Assembly (NCBI GenBank): GCA_023079485.1
Contig: CM041083.1
Span: 178,392,480-178,456,479 of the forward strand
Source of the DNA: Archilochus colubris
Taxonomy: Eukaryota; Chordata; Aves; Apodiformes; Trochilidae
DNA: 64,000 bases
Direction of reading: 5' to 3'
A program made the position numbers and the translations under genes. Under the pieces are notes generated by a model. The model saw nothing but the letters and a program-made list of their open reading frames with translations. It was not told the DNA's origin and did no database searches. The stretch's first letter is position 1; each line of letters starts with the position of its first letter. Shown here one piece after another: positions 1 through 14,773 of the stretch.

Positions 1-381
1 AGAAAGGGCTTGCTCTTTTAATATTCCCTTTGTGTCTCTAAATTTATTGTAACTTGCCTAAATCTGCTCTTTAATCAAGCACAGTGCATTTACTGCTCTG
101 ATAGCTGCGGTTGTTCCTGACACACTTTCCAGTAACGCTGACACACAGACCTGGTGTCATCTGCTGGGTACCCACATCCATTCCCATCACTGCCTGCAGT
201 ATTATGTGGAGCAGATCTGTAAGATTCACAATTTACTAACCCACAGACAGCACTTTGGCTGATGAATAGATACAGATAAAAGTGGAAGCTTCTCTTTCAA
301 AGTAATAATGTCATAAAAGCAGTTCTTTGGTCTCCATGTGATAAAATTCCATCTCACCATAAGTTTCTGAACGCAAAAATC
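1..381. other. Intergenic, nothing recognised
   Basis: AT-rich single-copy-looking sequence with no gene, RNA or repeat that I can support. Confidence 0.5.
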
Positions 382-757
382 ATAGAATCGACTGGGTTGG
401 AAGGGACCTCAGAGATCATCAAGTCCAACCCTTGATCCACTACTGCCGTGGTTACCAGACCATGGCACTGAGTGCCACATCCAGTCTCTTTTTAAATATC
501 TCCAGGGACGGAGAATCCACTACTTCCCTGGGCAGCCCATTCCAATGTCTGATCACCTTCTCAGTAAAGAAATTCTTTCTAATGTCCAGCCTAAACCTCC
601 CCCAGCATAACTTAAGACCATGCCCTCTTGTCTTGCTGAGAGTTGCCTGGGAAAAGAGACCAACCCCCACCTGGCTACAACCTCCTTTCAGGGAGTTGTA
701 GAGAGTGATGAGGTCTCCTCGGAGCCTCCTCTTCTCCAGGCTGAAGAAATCAATCAA
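382..757 (-). repeat. CR1-type LINE, 3' end fragment
   Basis: Read on the minus strand this is the 3' tail of a CR1 retrotransposon. It has the block encoding [17 protein letters not shown], then the GGTTGGACTTGATGATCTC and GAGGTCCCTTCCAACCC motifs and the terminal ATTCTATGA. It is 5'-truncated, as usual. It closely resembles the copy at 3265-3692, which lies in opposite orientation. Confidence 0.9.
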
Positions 758-3264
758 ACCATGTTACAAATTACTGAGGATCAGCTCTGTTTGCCAAAAG
801 TGCACAGTTCTCAAACACGTCACTGGTACTCCTTGAGCTTTAATAAAACATGATAGATGATAACAGAATATATTTTTTGATCCCATTATTGCTGATCTCA
901 GGTCACTGTGAGAGCAGACAGGCCAGTTTGCTTTACTTAGCTTCAAAATCACTGAAATATTATTGAGTAGGAACTCGGTGGGAGCACAGCTGTTAACATT
1001 TCAGTTTAAAAGGAAGAGATGGGAAAAAAAAAGAAAATACCCAAGTAAATTAAATTAATCATAAGTACTCAGAATTAGTAAAACATTTTTGGAAAATGAC
1101 AAGAGAAATCTTTACACTTCTGGGTCCTGTTTCAGTGAAGGCACAGATTGATGCATACACAAAATTATTTACTTGTGCACAGATTTAAGTTTTCATAGCC
1201 ATTCTTTTCCACCAGTATGTTTTTTCTAGATGGAAAAAGGAAAACTTGATTTTATATTTAACTTTCCCTGTAAAAAATCCCATCTTGATAGATTCAAACT
1301 AAAGGTTGAAGAGATGTTTGATGAACTGCAAAAACTGTCATCATAAAATTTTGAAAATGCTGTGGGTTGTCCACATGAAATTCCATGTAACAGTGAGTTC
1401 CTCCTGAACAGTGAGCAGGATTAAAGGAGCAGTGCAAATTAGGTATCATCTGCTTGTGAAACCTACAAAAAATGGCACTAGTAATTAGATTTTCACATTA
1501 ATCTAAAATCTTTTTGCTTTCGGGTTCCTGCACTTACTGTGGTGACAGCATCATCCACAGCACTCCATGGGAAAACAACATCTTGAACTCTCTTTTTTGA
1601 AATTAACAGATCCATTACCAGGTTATTCTTTTCATTGATTTAAAAGTGAGTCAGAATATAAGTTATGCTCAGTATTTGTATGACACTTAGGTGTGATTGA
1701 TTGTCACATTTATAATTGCTGGAGTTTTTTATTGTCAGAACTGCAGAACTCAAGTGATCACTGGGCTGTACAGGTACTGATATAAAGGTCTGGACTGTAA
1801 ATCCCTTTCTGACACTGAGAAGCAGTTACTCACAGAAGAGGTCCTACAGCTCCTGTACACAGCAGTTCATCCCCCAAAAACAAAAAAGCTTGAAAGTCTG
1901 AATTTAAATATTGTATCCTTAAATTTGTCAGACATAGCATCTCTAGTCAGTGATATATAAAAAAATAAATCTGAAATCAGTAGTAAATATGCCTTTTGTC
2001 TCAGCTGCATCAGAAGATCCTCCTGGGCTTATCAATTCAGACTGGTAAGACTTACTCAGCTATTGAAATGTCAGTCACTAATGTTTTGGAAACAGTTTAT
2101 TAGCATCAATTACAAAGTTAGAGCTTTGATCTGAATAACTTTCTTTCCACTCAGTTGCCAGTTTTGTTTCTCCAACATGCCCAGGATGCTGTATAATTAC
2201 TTTCCACAGGTCTTGGCAAGTGAGGATGATTTTGTTTTCCTTCTGGCTGGAAAATTTTGTGTTTCAGTGGCCAATTGGAGAGAACTTTTTGAGGAATAAA
2301 TGCAAAAAAAGGAGCCGTCTATCACAGCCGTTAGAGGGCAGTAAAATACCGTCTTTTTTATGCAGTATACGTTTATTCCCACTAAATACTGAGGACACTT
2401 TTTGAAGGTTAACCAGGCATTTTCAAGTATAAACAGGGCTGATAATCAAGTGCTATTTTTCACTCTTTCGGAGTGGGCTCACATATCTGTTCTAGAAATG
2501 GCAGAGTATGCACCTAGTGAAGCCTTTAATCAATGCTCATTTTACACTACAGATGTTTTTCCCTGGAAAGATGCCTCTGATGTGTATTTCCCTGACATAA
2601 CTGTGTCCTATGACATTCCCAAAGCTGCCAGGTACATTTGTGGACACATTCAAGAGGAGAGGGCAGGGTGGGAGCTGATCAGTCATTCTCTTCAGATTTC
2701 TGAACACTGCTATGTGAGGGCTGGGAGGACTTCTCTGCACAGGAAAAAGCTCTGAAATGTATGCCTCATTCCCCAGGATTTTTGCTTTTACCTGTGGTTA
2801 TCCAAGGCTTTGAGCTGGAGTCTGTTCAGGATGGAGGCTGCACTGGCTTGGAGGGCCCACTCATCTCTTGTTCAGTCCCTCTTGAGGTGTCTGATTTGAG
2901 GATTGAGGAGGCTGGTTTGGCTAAAGGGAACAAAGAATTTGCTGTGAACAAATAAATTAATGGCAAAATGGGTTCAAGCCTTATTGTCTGCTATATACAA
3001 GGAATTTATTGAAAAAGCAATTTGAAACAATGGAAAGGTGGATTTTTTTTTCCCCTTGCATTTCATGATGTGTGAACAGGAAACGTAGTAAATGTTACTT
3101 AATAAACTATTTCCAACTTTTCTTTCTTTTAATCAATTTGTGACAACGAAAGAAATGTATTAAATCACTGTAATAAAAAAGGTCAGTCCTTGTATGTTTT
3201 TTATTAACCACATTGTCTTAAACAAAATTTTGGAAACATAATAAAGTTTGTCTTAAAGTAGGGT
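758..3264. other. Intergenic, no supported gene
   Basis: AT-rich DNA between the inverted CR1 pair. A 117-codon frame at 2402-2755 (plus) has no recognised motif and no flanking gene signals, so I treat it as accidental. Confidence 0.5.
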
Positions 3265-3692
3265 CTGGGACTCGAGCACAGACCCTATGAGGAGAGGCTG
3301 AGAGAGCTGAGGCTGTTCAGCCTGGAGAAGAGGAGGTTCAGAGGAGACCTCATCACTCTCTACAACTCCCTGAAAGGAGGGTGTAGCCAGGTGGGGGTTG
3401 GTCTCTTTTGCCAAACGACTTTCAACAAGACAAGAGGGCATGGTCTTAAGTTGTGCCAGGGGAGGTTTAGGCTGGACATTAGAAAGAATTTCTTTACGGA
3501 GAGGGTGATCAGACATTGGAATGGGCTGCCCAGGGAAGTAGTGGATTCTCCATCCCTGGAGATATTTAAAAAGAGACTGGATGTGGCACTCAGTGCCATG
3601 GTCTGGTAACCGCAGCGGTAGTAGATCAAGGGTTGGACTTGATGATCTCTGAGGTCCCTTCCAACCCAGCCAATTCTATGATTCTATGATAA
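3265..3692 (+). repeat. CR1-type LINE, 3' end fragment
   Basis: Plus-strand CR1 tail. It starts near GAGGAGAGGCTGAGAGAGCT, includes the block encoding [20 protein letters not shown], and ends in GGTCCCTTCCAACC plus two ATTCTATGAT-like octamers. It appears to be the same subfamily as 382-757 and 19172-19449. Confidence 0.92.
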
Positions 3693-6600
3693 ACTTTACA
3701 TGGGTAACAGTGATAACAAAACACAGGGATTTTAAAATAGTTATTTTAAAACTGACTGTTTACTAAAAATCTCTACATTAAAATCCTACATAGTCCACTC
3801 CTTTGTCACAGGGGATCTACAAAAGTAATAATATTTTCTACAATGCCTATTTTATGTCTTTAACAGGATGGAATTTTCCAAAACATCTTTTCTTTGCAGT
3901 AAAATATTTGCTGTTTGTTTCTTATTTTGATTACACTATAACCTGTCCTTTGTGGATTACTAGAAAATAAAATGGTATTTCTTTAAAGAGCTTCTCACAA
4001 GCTGAGTGATCACCATTAATGAGCTAACTGTAATGAAAACCATTTATTCACTTTTCTGTAATGCTTCAGAAATGATGTAAGTATAAGAAAACTATTCATT
4101 ATTTAAAAACTAACTGTGTAGGAACTGACAAGTCTGAATTTTGGAAAATTTGTATAAATGACATACTGTAGCTACTACGTGTATATTGTTATATCCAGTA
4201 TTTCTAAAGGAAACAACTTCTTGCATGGAAGCAATTTTTCAGGCAGTCATTTCTGAGATCCAAAGTACTCTATCAAATGAATAATTCTAATTTTAATACG
4301 TTGATGTTGAAAGGATTTTCTTGCCCAAATTACCATTTCTCTCCTTCTTGCAATAAGAGAAATATTTATGAAAACTCAATTGCTAAGTTAAATGCTTCTT
4401 TATTTCACCTAATATGTAGAAAATGTGTTACGATACCATGAAGCTTGATGTTTACCACAATATTTTATTACATTAAGTACTTCTTCAAACAGCATCAGTT
4501 TATCCTTTAGTCTTACATTTGAAAAATTTAATTCTGCCAAAATTCAGAGTAACCTGGGTAGACAACTCTGTCATTTTACGAAATCCTTATGTGCTCCAAA
4601 CACTTTTTCCCCCTAAAAATGTTTTTCAAAATACCTTCTTAAGTCCTTTATGCAAATAAGAATTCTTTACTGTGTCCCAGAGGGCAATCAGGTTTATGAA
4701 GAATTAAGAAATTACCTTGTCTTACCTTGGATTTCTAACAAAGGAACAAAATGGAGCAGAAATAGTATTGCTGACAGTCTGAAGTCAGTAAGATTAAGAT
4801 AAGAGCAGTAATATATTTATGGCCATTGAGCAGAACCTACACTCTGGACACCTGAGTAGTTGTTCTCATAAAGAAATCTTCAGTTCATCTGCTTGTGGCA
4901 TTGAGCATCCTCACAGCCTGTAGCTTCCCAACTCTAAAGGAGAAATGTCATCCATCAGGTTTTTGGCAATTATTTAAACCACAGCAACACTTTTGTCTGG
5001 CTTCTGTATTGCTACTGCTTTCATCAGAGAAATAGTGCAGTAGATTTTGAATTTACTAGATTCATGAGTGATTTCTGACGTGGTAATTTTGGGTTATAGG
5101 GGAGGGTTTTTTCCTAAAAATAGTAAGTCATCTTTGTAAGGGTGATGAAATTCTCAACTGTTTGCTGTTATAATATTGTAACAGGGATGACAGAGATGTT
5201 GAGTTTATTTTATAGTTACAATGCCATCCAAATATTTAACAAACATCCAAATATTTAAACCTGTGATCAAACACTGCATAAAGGTGGCTTGCTGAATTCA
5301 GTTGCTTAGTTGTCTCCAGGAGTAATTTCTGAAATTACTGTTTCTCAAAGAAGGACCACTACCCCTTTGCCCTTATTATTGTTCTGGAAAGTCAATATTG
5401 TTCTGCCCCATGTTATGGCAGTCTCATATGTGTCCCTTACTTAATGAAAACTTTTTTTTTTTCCCCAAAAAAGAGGATGGCACAGACATGTAGATGATCT
5501 TCTGCTACATCACTATCTGGATTTAAAATTATGCAAGATAATAATATGTAAAATGATACACATTAACATTAACACATAATTTGGTTTAAGTTTTGACTGC
5601 ATCTAACTAGCATGTGTGACTAGTGGCACTGCATATTTTGATTTAAATAGGGAAAACAAATGCAAAAAACTCTCAGTGAATCTGTATAAAACATCATCAG
5701 AAATTATTTATAAATTTTGTCTTCAGGACTTCAGAATACGTGGGCTAACAGGAGGAATGCAAAATCCCCAGAAACAGGGAGTAGAAAATGCAATGTGTAT
5801 GGATGGTCCCTAGGATAAAAAAAAAACCCTCATGAATTCCCAAGTGTTAAAAAGACAAACTGCTGATCATATCTATGCAAGGTGACAAAAAATTAAAATG
5901 AGGAGAAATACTCATGCCAGAGAGTACCTGACTTGGTAATCAGTAGTATCTGTGATATATTTATCATTCCAGGCACTGGTGTTCTTTATATGGAACATGG
6001 GAGGCAAGTGAAGGTGGAAGAGGTGCTGTCCTAACCGCTCTGTTTCTTGGTGCTGTGTAGCACTGAAGATCTTCTGCATTTTCTGAAACAACGGGTGCAA
6101 AGGTGCAGATTTGCCAACATTGCAGTGCAAAAGGTAACTGCAGTCAAAGTCCGTTGAAAGGTCTAAAGGCTCTTTGCTGCCACTGTAAAAATACGTGTGC
6201 CTTGCTTGACACTTCATCTCTGCTTCTGTTTTCTACATCCTCTGCACCCAGACACCTGCAGCACTCCTAGCCCAAAAGCAGGGATGGATGGCACATTGAT
6301 TCATGTAAATGAAAAGTACAACTGAGAAGAGCAGTTATGAAGAATCATGTGGGGATCACATGAGAAAATGAAGGAATTTTGGTAAATGTCATTGTTTCTT
6401 GGCATCCCATTCTTAGTGTGTTCTCTGCAAGGTGTGAGCTCAGAGCACTGAGATGCAACCAGCTGCAGGTCACTAGCAGCAAAGGAGCAGAGCCCACCCT
6501 GCTTCTCCCTTTTCTTTGGGACTGTGCTACAGATCACACACAGGTGGCTCCTTGAGGACTACACAACAGTGACAGAGCTAATGCCTTGCATGAGGGACAG

Positions 6601-9600
6601 GTGAGACTGATGAAATCCCTGTGAGAATTTTATCCTTGCACTTACCTCTCACCACATCAGTGATGAGAATGGCAATTACCTATTACCAGAAGGTCATGAC
6701 TGATTTTGCTGTCCTGACATAGGAGTCTGCCTGATTTGAGCCATGTTACATGAAATAAGTAGTTTGTGTACAGTGGACTTCTTTAGAGAACTCAAATCTT
6801 TAAGGTGGTTTTTTTGGTGTGGCCAGGATCTCAGCTGGAGTTTGGAGCGTGATGCCAAATAGCACAACAGGACTGTGTCCAGAAACATAGAGATATCATG
6901 GCTTTGGAGGTCAGTAGTCCTGCAGGTGAGGGAAAGGTGTGAGCTGAAGTCAGCCCATGGAGGAAATGCAGAGGAAGCCTTTCCCCACTTGATGAGCTCT
7001 CTAGATTGCAGAGTGGTGCTGGGAGGCTTGGCAGCTGAGACCTCAGTCCTGCCTGCTGCTAGCACAGAGGAAAGAATGAGATAGCTAAAATGATGCCGTG
7101 GCCTTAATTGGAGAAGGCAGATATAAAAAATGAACCAACTGGAGACAAAGAAGAGGGATCCATTACTTAGGGTGTTTCCAAGCACAGAGAGAGAATGGCA
7201 GAACTGAGCTCACCTGTGGTTGGATGAGAACAAGCAAGGTCCAGGGAGGAGACTGGTGTAAAGACAAGTGTGTTGCTCAGGCAGGAGTTGTTTGAAATGA
7301 ACTGTTTGCATATAAAAATCTGTGAGATATTCCTTGAGGTAAAAGTCTAAGAGAGTGCTCAGGAGGATAAGAGGAGATGTGGAGGAAGACCCTTGGAAAA
7401 ACGGAATGGAGGTTGCTGTGAATGTGAGGCATGTCATATTGAATCCCTGAAGCATACATAAGATTCCTTTTGGGCAAATGAACCTTCTAGATGAGATTTT
7501 AACAAACTGAAAATGGAAACTTATGACTTTAACCAGTCCCCTAACATTTTGCCATCCATCTACTGATGTTTGAATGTTGGATTGGAGCCACTGGTGTTTC
7601 TCAGAAGGCTGTGAGGAACAGTTCTATGTTTCCAATTACATTCTGTTTGTTAGCTAATTAAAACTGGCATCAGGAAAGGGGTTAGACATTCATAAGGGGA
7701 AGTTGTTTCTATTTCTGTTTCAGTCTTTAAAAATAGCAAACAGATGTTTCCTTCATACTTTACTGCTAAGCAACAGGGAAAGCCAGAGAAGAGAAGCATC
7801 CCTCATGCAGGCAGCAGTGTAGAGCCTATAACCATGACAGGAACAGCAATGTGGGCAGGGCATTGTCCTGTGCAGGGTTTCTAGCTTACCACAGCCAGTC
7901 GATTTTTACGCCTTTTTTTCCTTCTTTACCTCTATTTTCTAATTGTTTTCTCACATAACATTAATTGTTATTTTATTGTGATGTGACTAAACTGGTTAGA
8001 TAATTGAAAAATGTTAATTTGCAACTGGTGAAATTTTTTTTCTCAAATTTGTATCAGCTACACATTACTTAACTCCTTCCATCACTTTCAGTACTGTAGT
8101 AGACTTGCAGAAAATACTTCAAGATTATTTCTCAGATAATTGTAACCTTTCAGAACAAATCATGTTTAACCTGTAGTTAAAATCCTACCTGTCAACATTC
8201 ACAGTATAGTTTTTTGGGTTAATAAGTGTAAGCGTATCAGGTCAGCATTCCTTGCAAAAGACATTCCAGAGTGCTGTCATCAAGTACTTGTCTTGCTCAG
8301 GTAGTACAAGACTGGCCTAAGGCATGCTATGACATTATGTTGTTTGCAGGGTTGTGTTTTACCATTTTAATAACTCTTTCCATGTGCAGGGAGAGTGTCT
8401 TGTTTCCATACTTTACTATAGCCTAATCTATGTCCGCTTAAAACTAGATTTATTTGTCCCATTCAGCTGTACTTGTATTTGTCTACTATAAGTTGTTTGA
8501 AACCCCAAATATGACACTGCTTTAAGTAAATGGGAAAGTAGAAGAAACAGTGCTGAAAATGACATATACATGAGTGGTTTCTGAGGAAAAAAACAATCGT
8601 TATTCATTGTTTCAGGAGTTTCTTGTGGGGAAATGTTTTGGGTTTTTTTTCTTTTTTTTCTGAGAAGTCAAGAATCCTCTCAAATACTTGCTCACCAGCC
8701 ACAGAAGGCCATATTACCAAGTCACTGTTTCCATGAAAACTAATACAAAATTCCTGGTAAAGTCTTTGTAACATCAGTCAAGGGAACAAGTGAACCCCTG
8801 GCTCCCCTGAATGCTGAACCACCTAACTTTATGAATTGTTCCATCGAAGGATTTTGAATTCATGGAAATAAGAAAAAACCCCAAACTGATTAGGTCTACA
8901 ATTAAAAATTAAAGCAACAAATTCAAACATTAGCTTGCTAAAAAGCTGAATTACCTGGCATTAAGGCACCTGTATGCTTGAAAATACTCAAAATGCCATC
9001 CCTGTCAAGAGTGAGAGACAGGCCCATGTGGTCTTTGTGATACTCTTCACCTGAACATTTAATATTAAATATAGATCTTTGCAGTAATGTATGTGACATT
9101 GATGCAGAGATAGAAGTAGTCAAAGAACTACTGAAGTGTTTTAAACAATTGAGCCATGTATCTAGATTTAAAATATAAGTGTCTACAAATGCAACACATT
9201 TAAATGTTTTGAAAATATATTCATCTGAAAAAAGGGAAAGTTGCTGAGAAACTGTGCATAACTCACAAAGCCCTTAGGCACTTCAGAATGGAAATAAAAC
9301 ATTGACAAAAAATATTTTACAGTGTCTCTATGGTAATAAAAGCAGTTTGTTTTTTAAAAGGAGAGAGAAACTCTTGGGAATTTACATTTCATTTGGAAAC
9401 AGAATATAATAGACGTGCTTGGTTTTTTATCAGAGATTGCCTGTGTCTTTAGAGTTTATGATCTATGTTGTGGCTTGACTAAAGTAGCATAAACTGCATT
9501 GATTTAGTTTTCCTGGATTTCAGTAAAGATGGAGCAAACAACTAGACTCTTGAAGAAGAAAAACTAAATACATAGCTCTGCAAGCTCCAAATAGAGTTTA

Positions 9601-12600
9601 CAATTAAAATTCAGTCAATAGGCTAAACTGATTACCAAATTAACATGTAATCAATACAAATTTTGTGGTTGACTTCAGTGGGGATTTTATTATTTTACTT
9701 TTAGATTTCAGCTTCTTCCACCTACATACCTACCCAGAAATCTAACTGATATATTACATTTAAATACCTGATGTAGGATGCTGGTATATGTTGGATATAC
9801 AAAATTTACAGAATTGGTACTGGTCTTAGACAACATTTAAGGAAGCTTTTTCTGGTTCTTGTCAAGGAAGCACAGATTTATGAGAGCCTGAAATGACAAT
9901 GCCTTAACACGTAGGGCCAGAAATTATGGTAGCACAGCACTTAACATGGAAGCCCTGTCCTTCCAGGATGAGACACAGACAACTATAATTAATGCTTTAT
10001 ATGAGTTTTATGTAAATTTGGACTCCCTCAGATGGCAATTCCCAGCTCCTAATAAATTGAGATTACTAATTTAAACTCAAAGTCAATGGTATTAGGCTGC
10101 AGCTTCCAAAAAGATATGCAGAGAACAGATGATTTCAACCCCTGGGCCTTTCTAGCATGTGAGTACCTTATTTCAGGTGCACTGAAGCATCTCCATTTAT
10201 CAAGCTTCTGATACCCTGCAGAGTGATACTTTTAAACTGTTCTGCACTGAACTGCACAAGGGTTTCCCTTTCAAAACCCATCTAAAGGAGGAGAGGAGCA
10301 GTGTCATTGTATTATGTGATGGCTAATTTGGCATGTGGGAAGGAAAAGACTCCTACCCTGTTTGCTCCTCAGCTTGCAGAGATGGATGTATTTTGCTCTC
10401 TTGAGCATGTTGAATCACAAGACTATTGATCTTATTAAGCCAGGAGGAAAGCATTTTCCAGACATGACTTTACTAGGAAATCAAACAGCACTCAGCCATA
10501 TCCTTGAATGCTGAGATCAATACAGAATGGCCCACACCCATGCCAGTTGAACCTTATTCAGTAAACTCTGTTTTAACAGGGTGATGGGGGCCCAGCTGTG
10601 TGCCTGGAATGATTCGTGGACTGTTAGGTGTTCAAATATCTTGGCTTGGTCTGAGAATCAGGAGACTCTGAACTATCAGAGGCCAAAGTTGTTCCTGGTA
10701 ACAGTATAGACCATTGCATTCTTCCATAATATTTTAATACACTTTGCAAAGGGTAACCTCCATGTCTGCTTGAAAGCTTTGCTTCTCTTGCACGGAGAAA
10801 TTCAAAGTCTACTTGGTAGTGAACTGAAAACACAGACAAAGAAGTAGCAGGGACATCTATCTGACTCTTGGGTCAATCAGTGATTCTGTTAACAGAGCTT
10901 CCTGTCACAAGAGACATTGGATAAAGTCGATAAACAACCCTGGAAGCAAAAAATTGATTTCTTTTCTTTCTAAGAAAAACAAGCAAAACCTTCACCACTC
11001 AACCCCAAATAGAGTTCTCCACCCAGCAAAGTATACTCCTTGAGCATCAAGATGAGAAGGAGAAAATTCAAGAAGAGATGTGACAGAAAGTAAAGTCCTT
11101 GCAGAGGAGGAATGAGGTGAACATATGAGATACAGGAGACTGTGAGGTGAGAAGACATTTATTGCACTCACAGGGTTTGCAGTGGCATGCTGGATAAAGT
11201 AGATTCATTGTGCATTATATTCTTGTAATATTGGGGGGTTTTATTATTTGCCATTTCCTCAGTAACAACTACCTCATAATGAATGGAAGGAATAGTTGTT
11301 TATTCTGTCATCAGGTGCCTTGGGACTCTCTGGCTGGCTTGAAAATAGATGTTTTCATAGATTATATTTTTCAGGTCTTTGGAAAGCCTCAGAGTCAAAT
11401 CTGCCAAGGTGGGTAGTTATTCAGAAAATCCTACGTAGTCTTTCATTTGACTCATAGAAACACAGTTAATAAAATTCAGACCCTTACCCTTTGTATGTAA
11501 ATTGTCCTCTTGTCCTTCTGTTAAGTTTTCATTCATGTAGGACATTGATCCAGAAGGTAATCTGTAGCTGTTTCATTTTGACAGAAAGAAGATGTGAATA
11601 TTCCAGTGAAACCTTTATCAGGGGCAGTTTGTATATGTGGTTTTCAGGGAAAGCTGTGGCAGTTCTATAGCTCTCAGCAAGTCTTTGGCTGTTTTCAAAG
11701 CTGTTCTATTTGAGCCTCAGAAAAGCAGTAATTCCAAATCACTTTGTTTAAAATCCTCTGCTTGTCATTCATCCCAGGAAAACACTTCATCTCTCCATAT
11801 ACCATGTTATTTTTCTAACTGCACAAGCCTTTGACAAACATTTGCACAGGGAGCAAATAATTCAACATGCTTTTTCTTGCCTGTTAGAGGAATCTAACCA
11901 GCCTAGAGTAAACAAGAAATACTTAAAGACAACAAGCAATTAATATTAGAGGCTGTGGCATTGCCAGAGCCAGTGTGACTGTGTGGTAAGGACATTTTTA
12001 TACCTTTCCCATAAAAATATGTTCTAAACTGCTGTCCCTCACTCTCTTTCTCCTCAGTTTGCTCGTATACTTAGGGTGACTCTCAGTTCAGTTCATTATA
12101 GCTCACTTTCAAATCCCAAATCTGCATTGTTCAATGAGTATTCTCATAGAAGGGAGGGAAAGAGGACTCTGATTTATCAGGGACATCAAAATACGGCACA
12201 TTTTGAAGATTTACTGTCAGAGTAGACACTTCATCAAGCTTTCTACAGTGTTTGTAGCATGATCTCTACATTTCAAGAATTCGGAAAGAAAAATTCACTG
12301 ATTTCCCAGCATCAAGGTGTCTTACATCCAAAATGGTGTTGTGTTGGAATATGACAATTTCATAAAATATGTGACAAGCAGTGAAACTGTTTGCTGAAAT
12401 TTAGGTAAGTATAAACACAGAGGAAAAGGCAGCCACACAGCTTGCTGAATCAGTTGTCATTTTACACATCAGTCACAGCACTAAGTCTATGAATCTCCAT
12501 CCAGTGAGATGTGAATGCAAACCTTAATGAATAATTTATTGCAATGAATGGTTTCACTGGCAGTCAATGAACTGAACTAAATATTACAATTAAAATTAGC

Positions 12601-14773
12601 TGGCAGTTGAGAAAAGAGAACCTCTAGGAACCACTTTCTCAGGAAAAAAAAAATGCAAGCAAAAATATGTCAGCATTAGTCAGCACTGGTTTGCTGGTTC
12701 CCAAAGCAATGGCTGAATGTTACTGCTCTGTGAGCTGCACTTGTAGTGCAAGTAGTTCCTTCCCCCACCAAGACTGCCTGCTCCTTCCTGATAGTGCTCA
12801 TTTTCTTTGCATAGCTACTTTTTAATCATAATTTTAAAAATGTTCACATTTTAACAAACAATATGTGGTAATAAAGCACCCATCAGGTGAGGATGCATGG
12901 ATCTCATGGCAATGATGAATGACTGGAGATGGTAGGGGGAAAGAGGAGAGAAAAAACCCACTGTGAAACAGTAACACCTACTCATAGCCTTTAGGTCAAC
13001 CAGGACCTCATTTTACTAATGTCAAAGATATTGTGTTAATGTTCTGGCTTTGGAAAAATAAGCTTAGAGACATTAAAATAATAATAAAGATATTATTCTT
13101 ATTTAAATGAAGCAGTTTGAGTTATTTTGGCAGAATTTAACAGCAAATTATTAGAAATAGGTTCACCTTTAAAACAGGCAAAAGCACACTATGCTGTGTG
13201 GGCAAACTAGGTCAACCCTTGTTTAAATTCTGTATTGCTGAAAAAAGGGTGCCAAAGGGAATGTGATTTAGCACTAGATCCATCTGGCAGATCATTACAG
13301 AAAGCTAGTGTTATAATTACCATTGCTTTATCAAATCAAAAAATAAAAGAAATATGGAATGGAAGGGACCTAAAATGAATCTTTTATATGCTCTGCTAAT
13401 AAAATAAGATTATATCTCTCCAGAGGTGTGGATTTTACTACCTTTATTAAAGCCTGTTAAAGCCTCTTAGCACTTTCTTCTCTGCTAGACTTTAAAAAAG
13501 AAAGGTTTCCTCATACCTGCCGGATACATTAGTTTCTGAAAATTAAGCTCATTATATCTTCTTATAGCTTTGGTAGACATGGAGAAAAACCACAAATACT
13601 CTTCTACTGCAATTTATAAAAAAACTTCCTTTACACCATTCTATTCCAAGCTACGCAATCCCATTTATTTGGATTTTTAATTTTTTGTTTTGCTTTGTTT
13701 TGTTTTGTTAGATCACAGTTCCTAGGCCTTGGACTCCTCTACTTAAATATGGTTTGCATTTTCTTCAAATGACCTGTATGTGCCCCAAGTGTCAGGAACA
13801 GAACTGACCAGTGCTTTCCATCTGAGATGTGATCAATACCATATAGTATTCTTCATTTACCATTTCTCGCCACAACAGCTGACTGAAAAGTTTTGTGATC
13901 TGCTAAAACATCCAATTTTTTTTTCTTTTCTTTTTCTGCAATGTTAGTACTTTGCTGGCTCTTGTCTAGCATTTCTGCATCTTGTAAATTTTCATCCTTA
14001 CTGGAGAGCTTCTTAATTTCCAACCACTTCTCCGACTGATTCAAACAATTCAGATATATGTACAATATTTTTTCAACTACGTAGAATATTGATGTATGTA
14101 TAGCAGATGATGATACAGATTATAAGTTTTATGTAATGTTTTATAGGAGACACTAGCCCCTGAATGTTACCTCTGTGATGTATGAGTAATCAAATTAATT
14201 GGGTTAGCTACAGAAATCTGCAAAAGGTTATAAGCACGAGCTTGCCTCCCTGAGTACCCAGTACAATATTTAGGCACCATACACATCTAAACAATCAAAA
14301 TTGTCAACATAGTGACATTTATGATTCACCTGACAAACATATTAAAAAAACCCTGCCTGAGAGGGTGATGTTTTCCAGTCCTGCCTGCTGACACTGGTAA
14401 AGAAAGTGGACTTTTCCATATGGAACAGGCATGGAGTGAAAAAGATCAAGTTGTATACAGGTAAACAGCAAATGAAAAAAAGAAGCTTGAGAGCTGCATC
14501 TCACACGTCATGTACATTTACCGAGACAAAACAGTTTTTAAATGATCTGCTCTGACACTGCACTTTCTTTGCAAAATTAATTCCAAATATTTTTGTTTCA
14601 TTTGGTGCGATTTATGACATTTTTTATGATGTGTAATTGTACCAAAATTAACACTATTAGACAGTTTATAAAACAGTCATTGCACTGTCTACAGAATTTA
14701 AATATCATCAATTAGGTGAGTTACCTCCCAGATGTACTCCAAAACATCAGGATATTGTTTACCACCTGCCAAA
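3693..14773. other. Intergenic desert, 11 kb
   Basis: AT-rich, with small simple stretches (T-runs near 8641-8660, GTTTT repeats further right at 13678-13710). A 163-codon open frame lies on the minus strand (6694-7185) and a 101-codon frame at 5912-6217 (minus). Neither shows a known domain. No CR1 copy is visible for 11 kb, which makes this the most repeat-poor long stretch of the left part. Confidence 0.5.

Noticed and set aside
432..853. Overlapping open frames of 77-101 codons on both strands
   Set aside because: They are translations of a CR1 tail; the same peptides recur at 3253-3629 and 19239-19574.
13355..13395. GAATGGAAGGGACCT resembling a CR1 tail
   Set aside because: Only about 15 bases match; too short to call.
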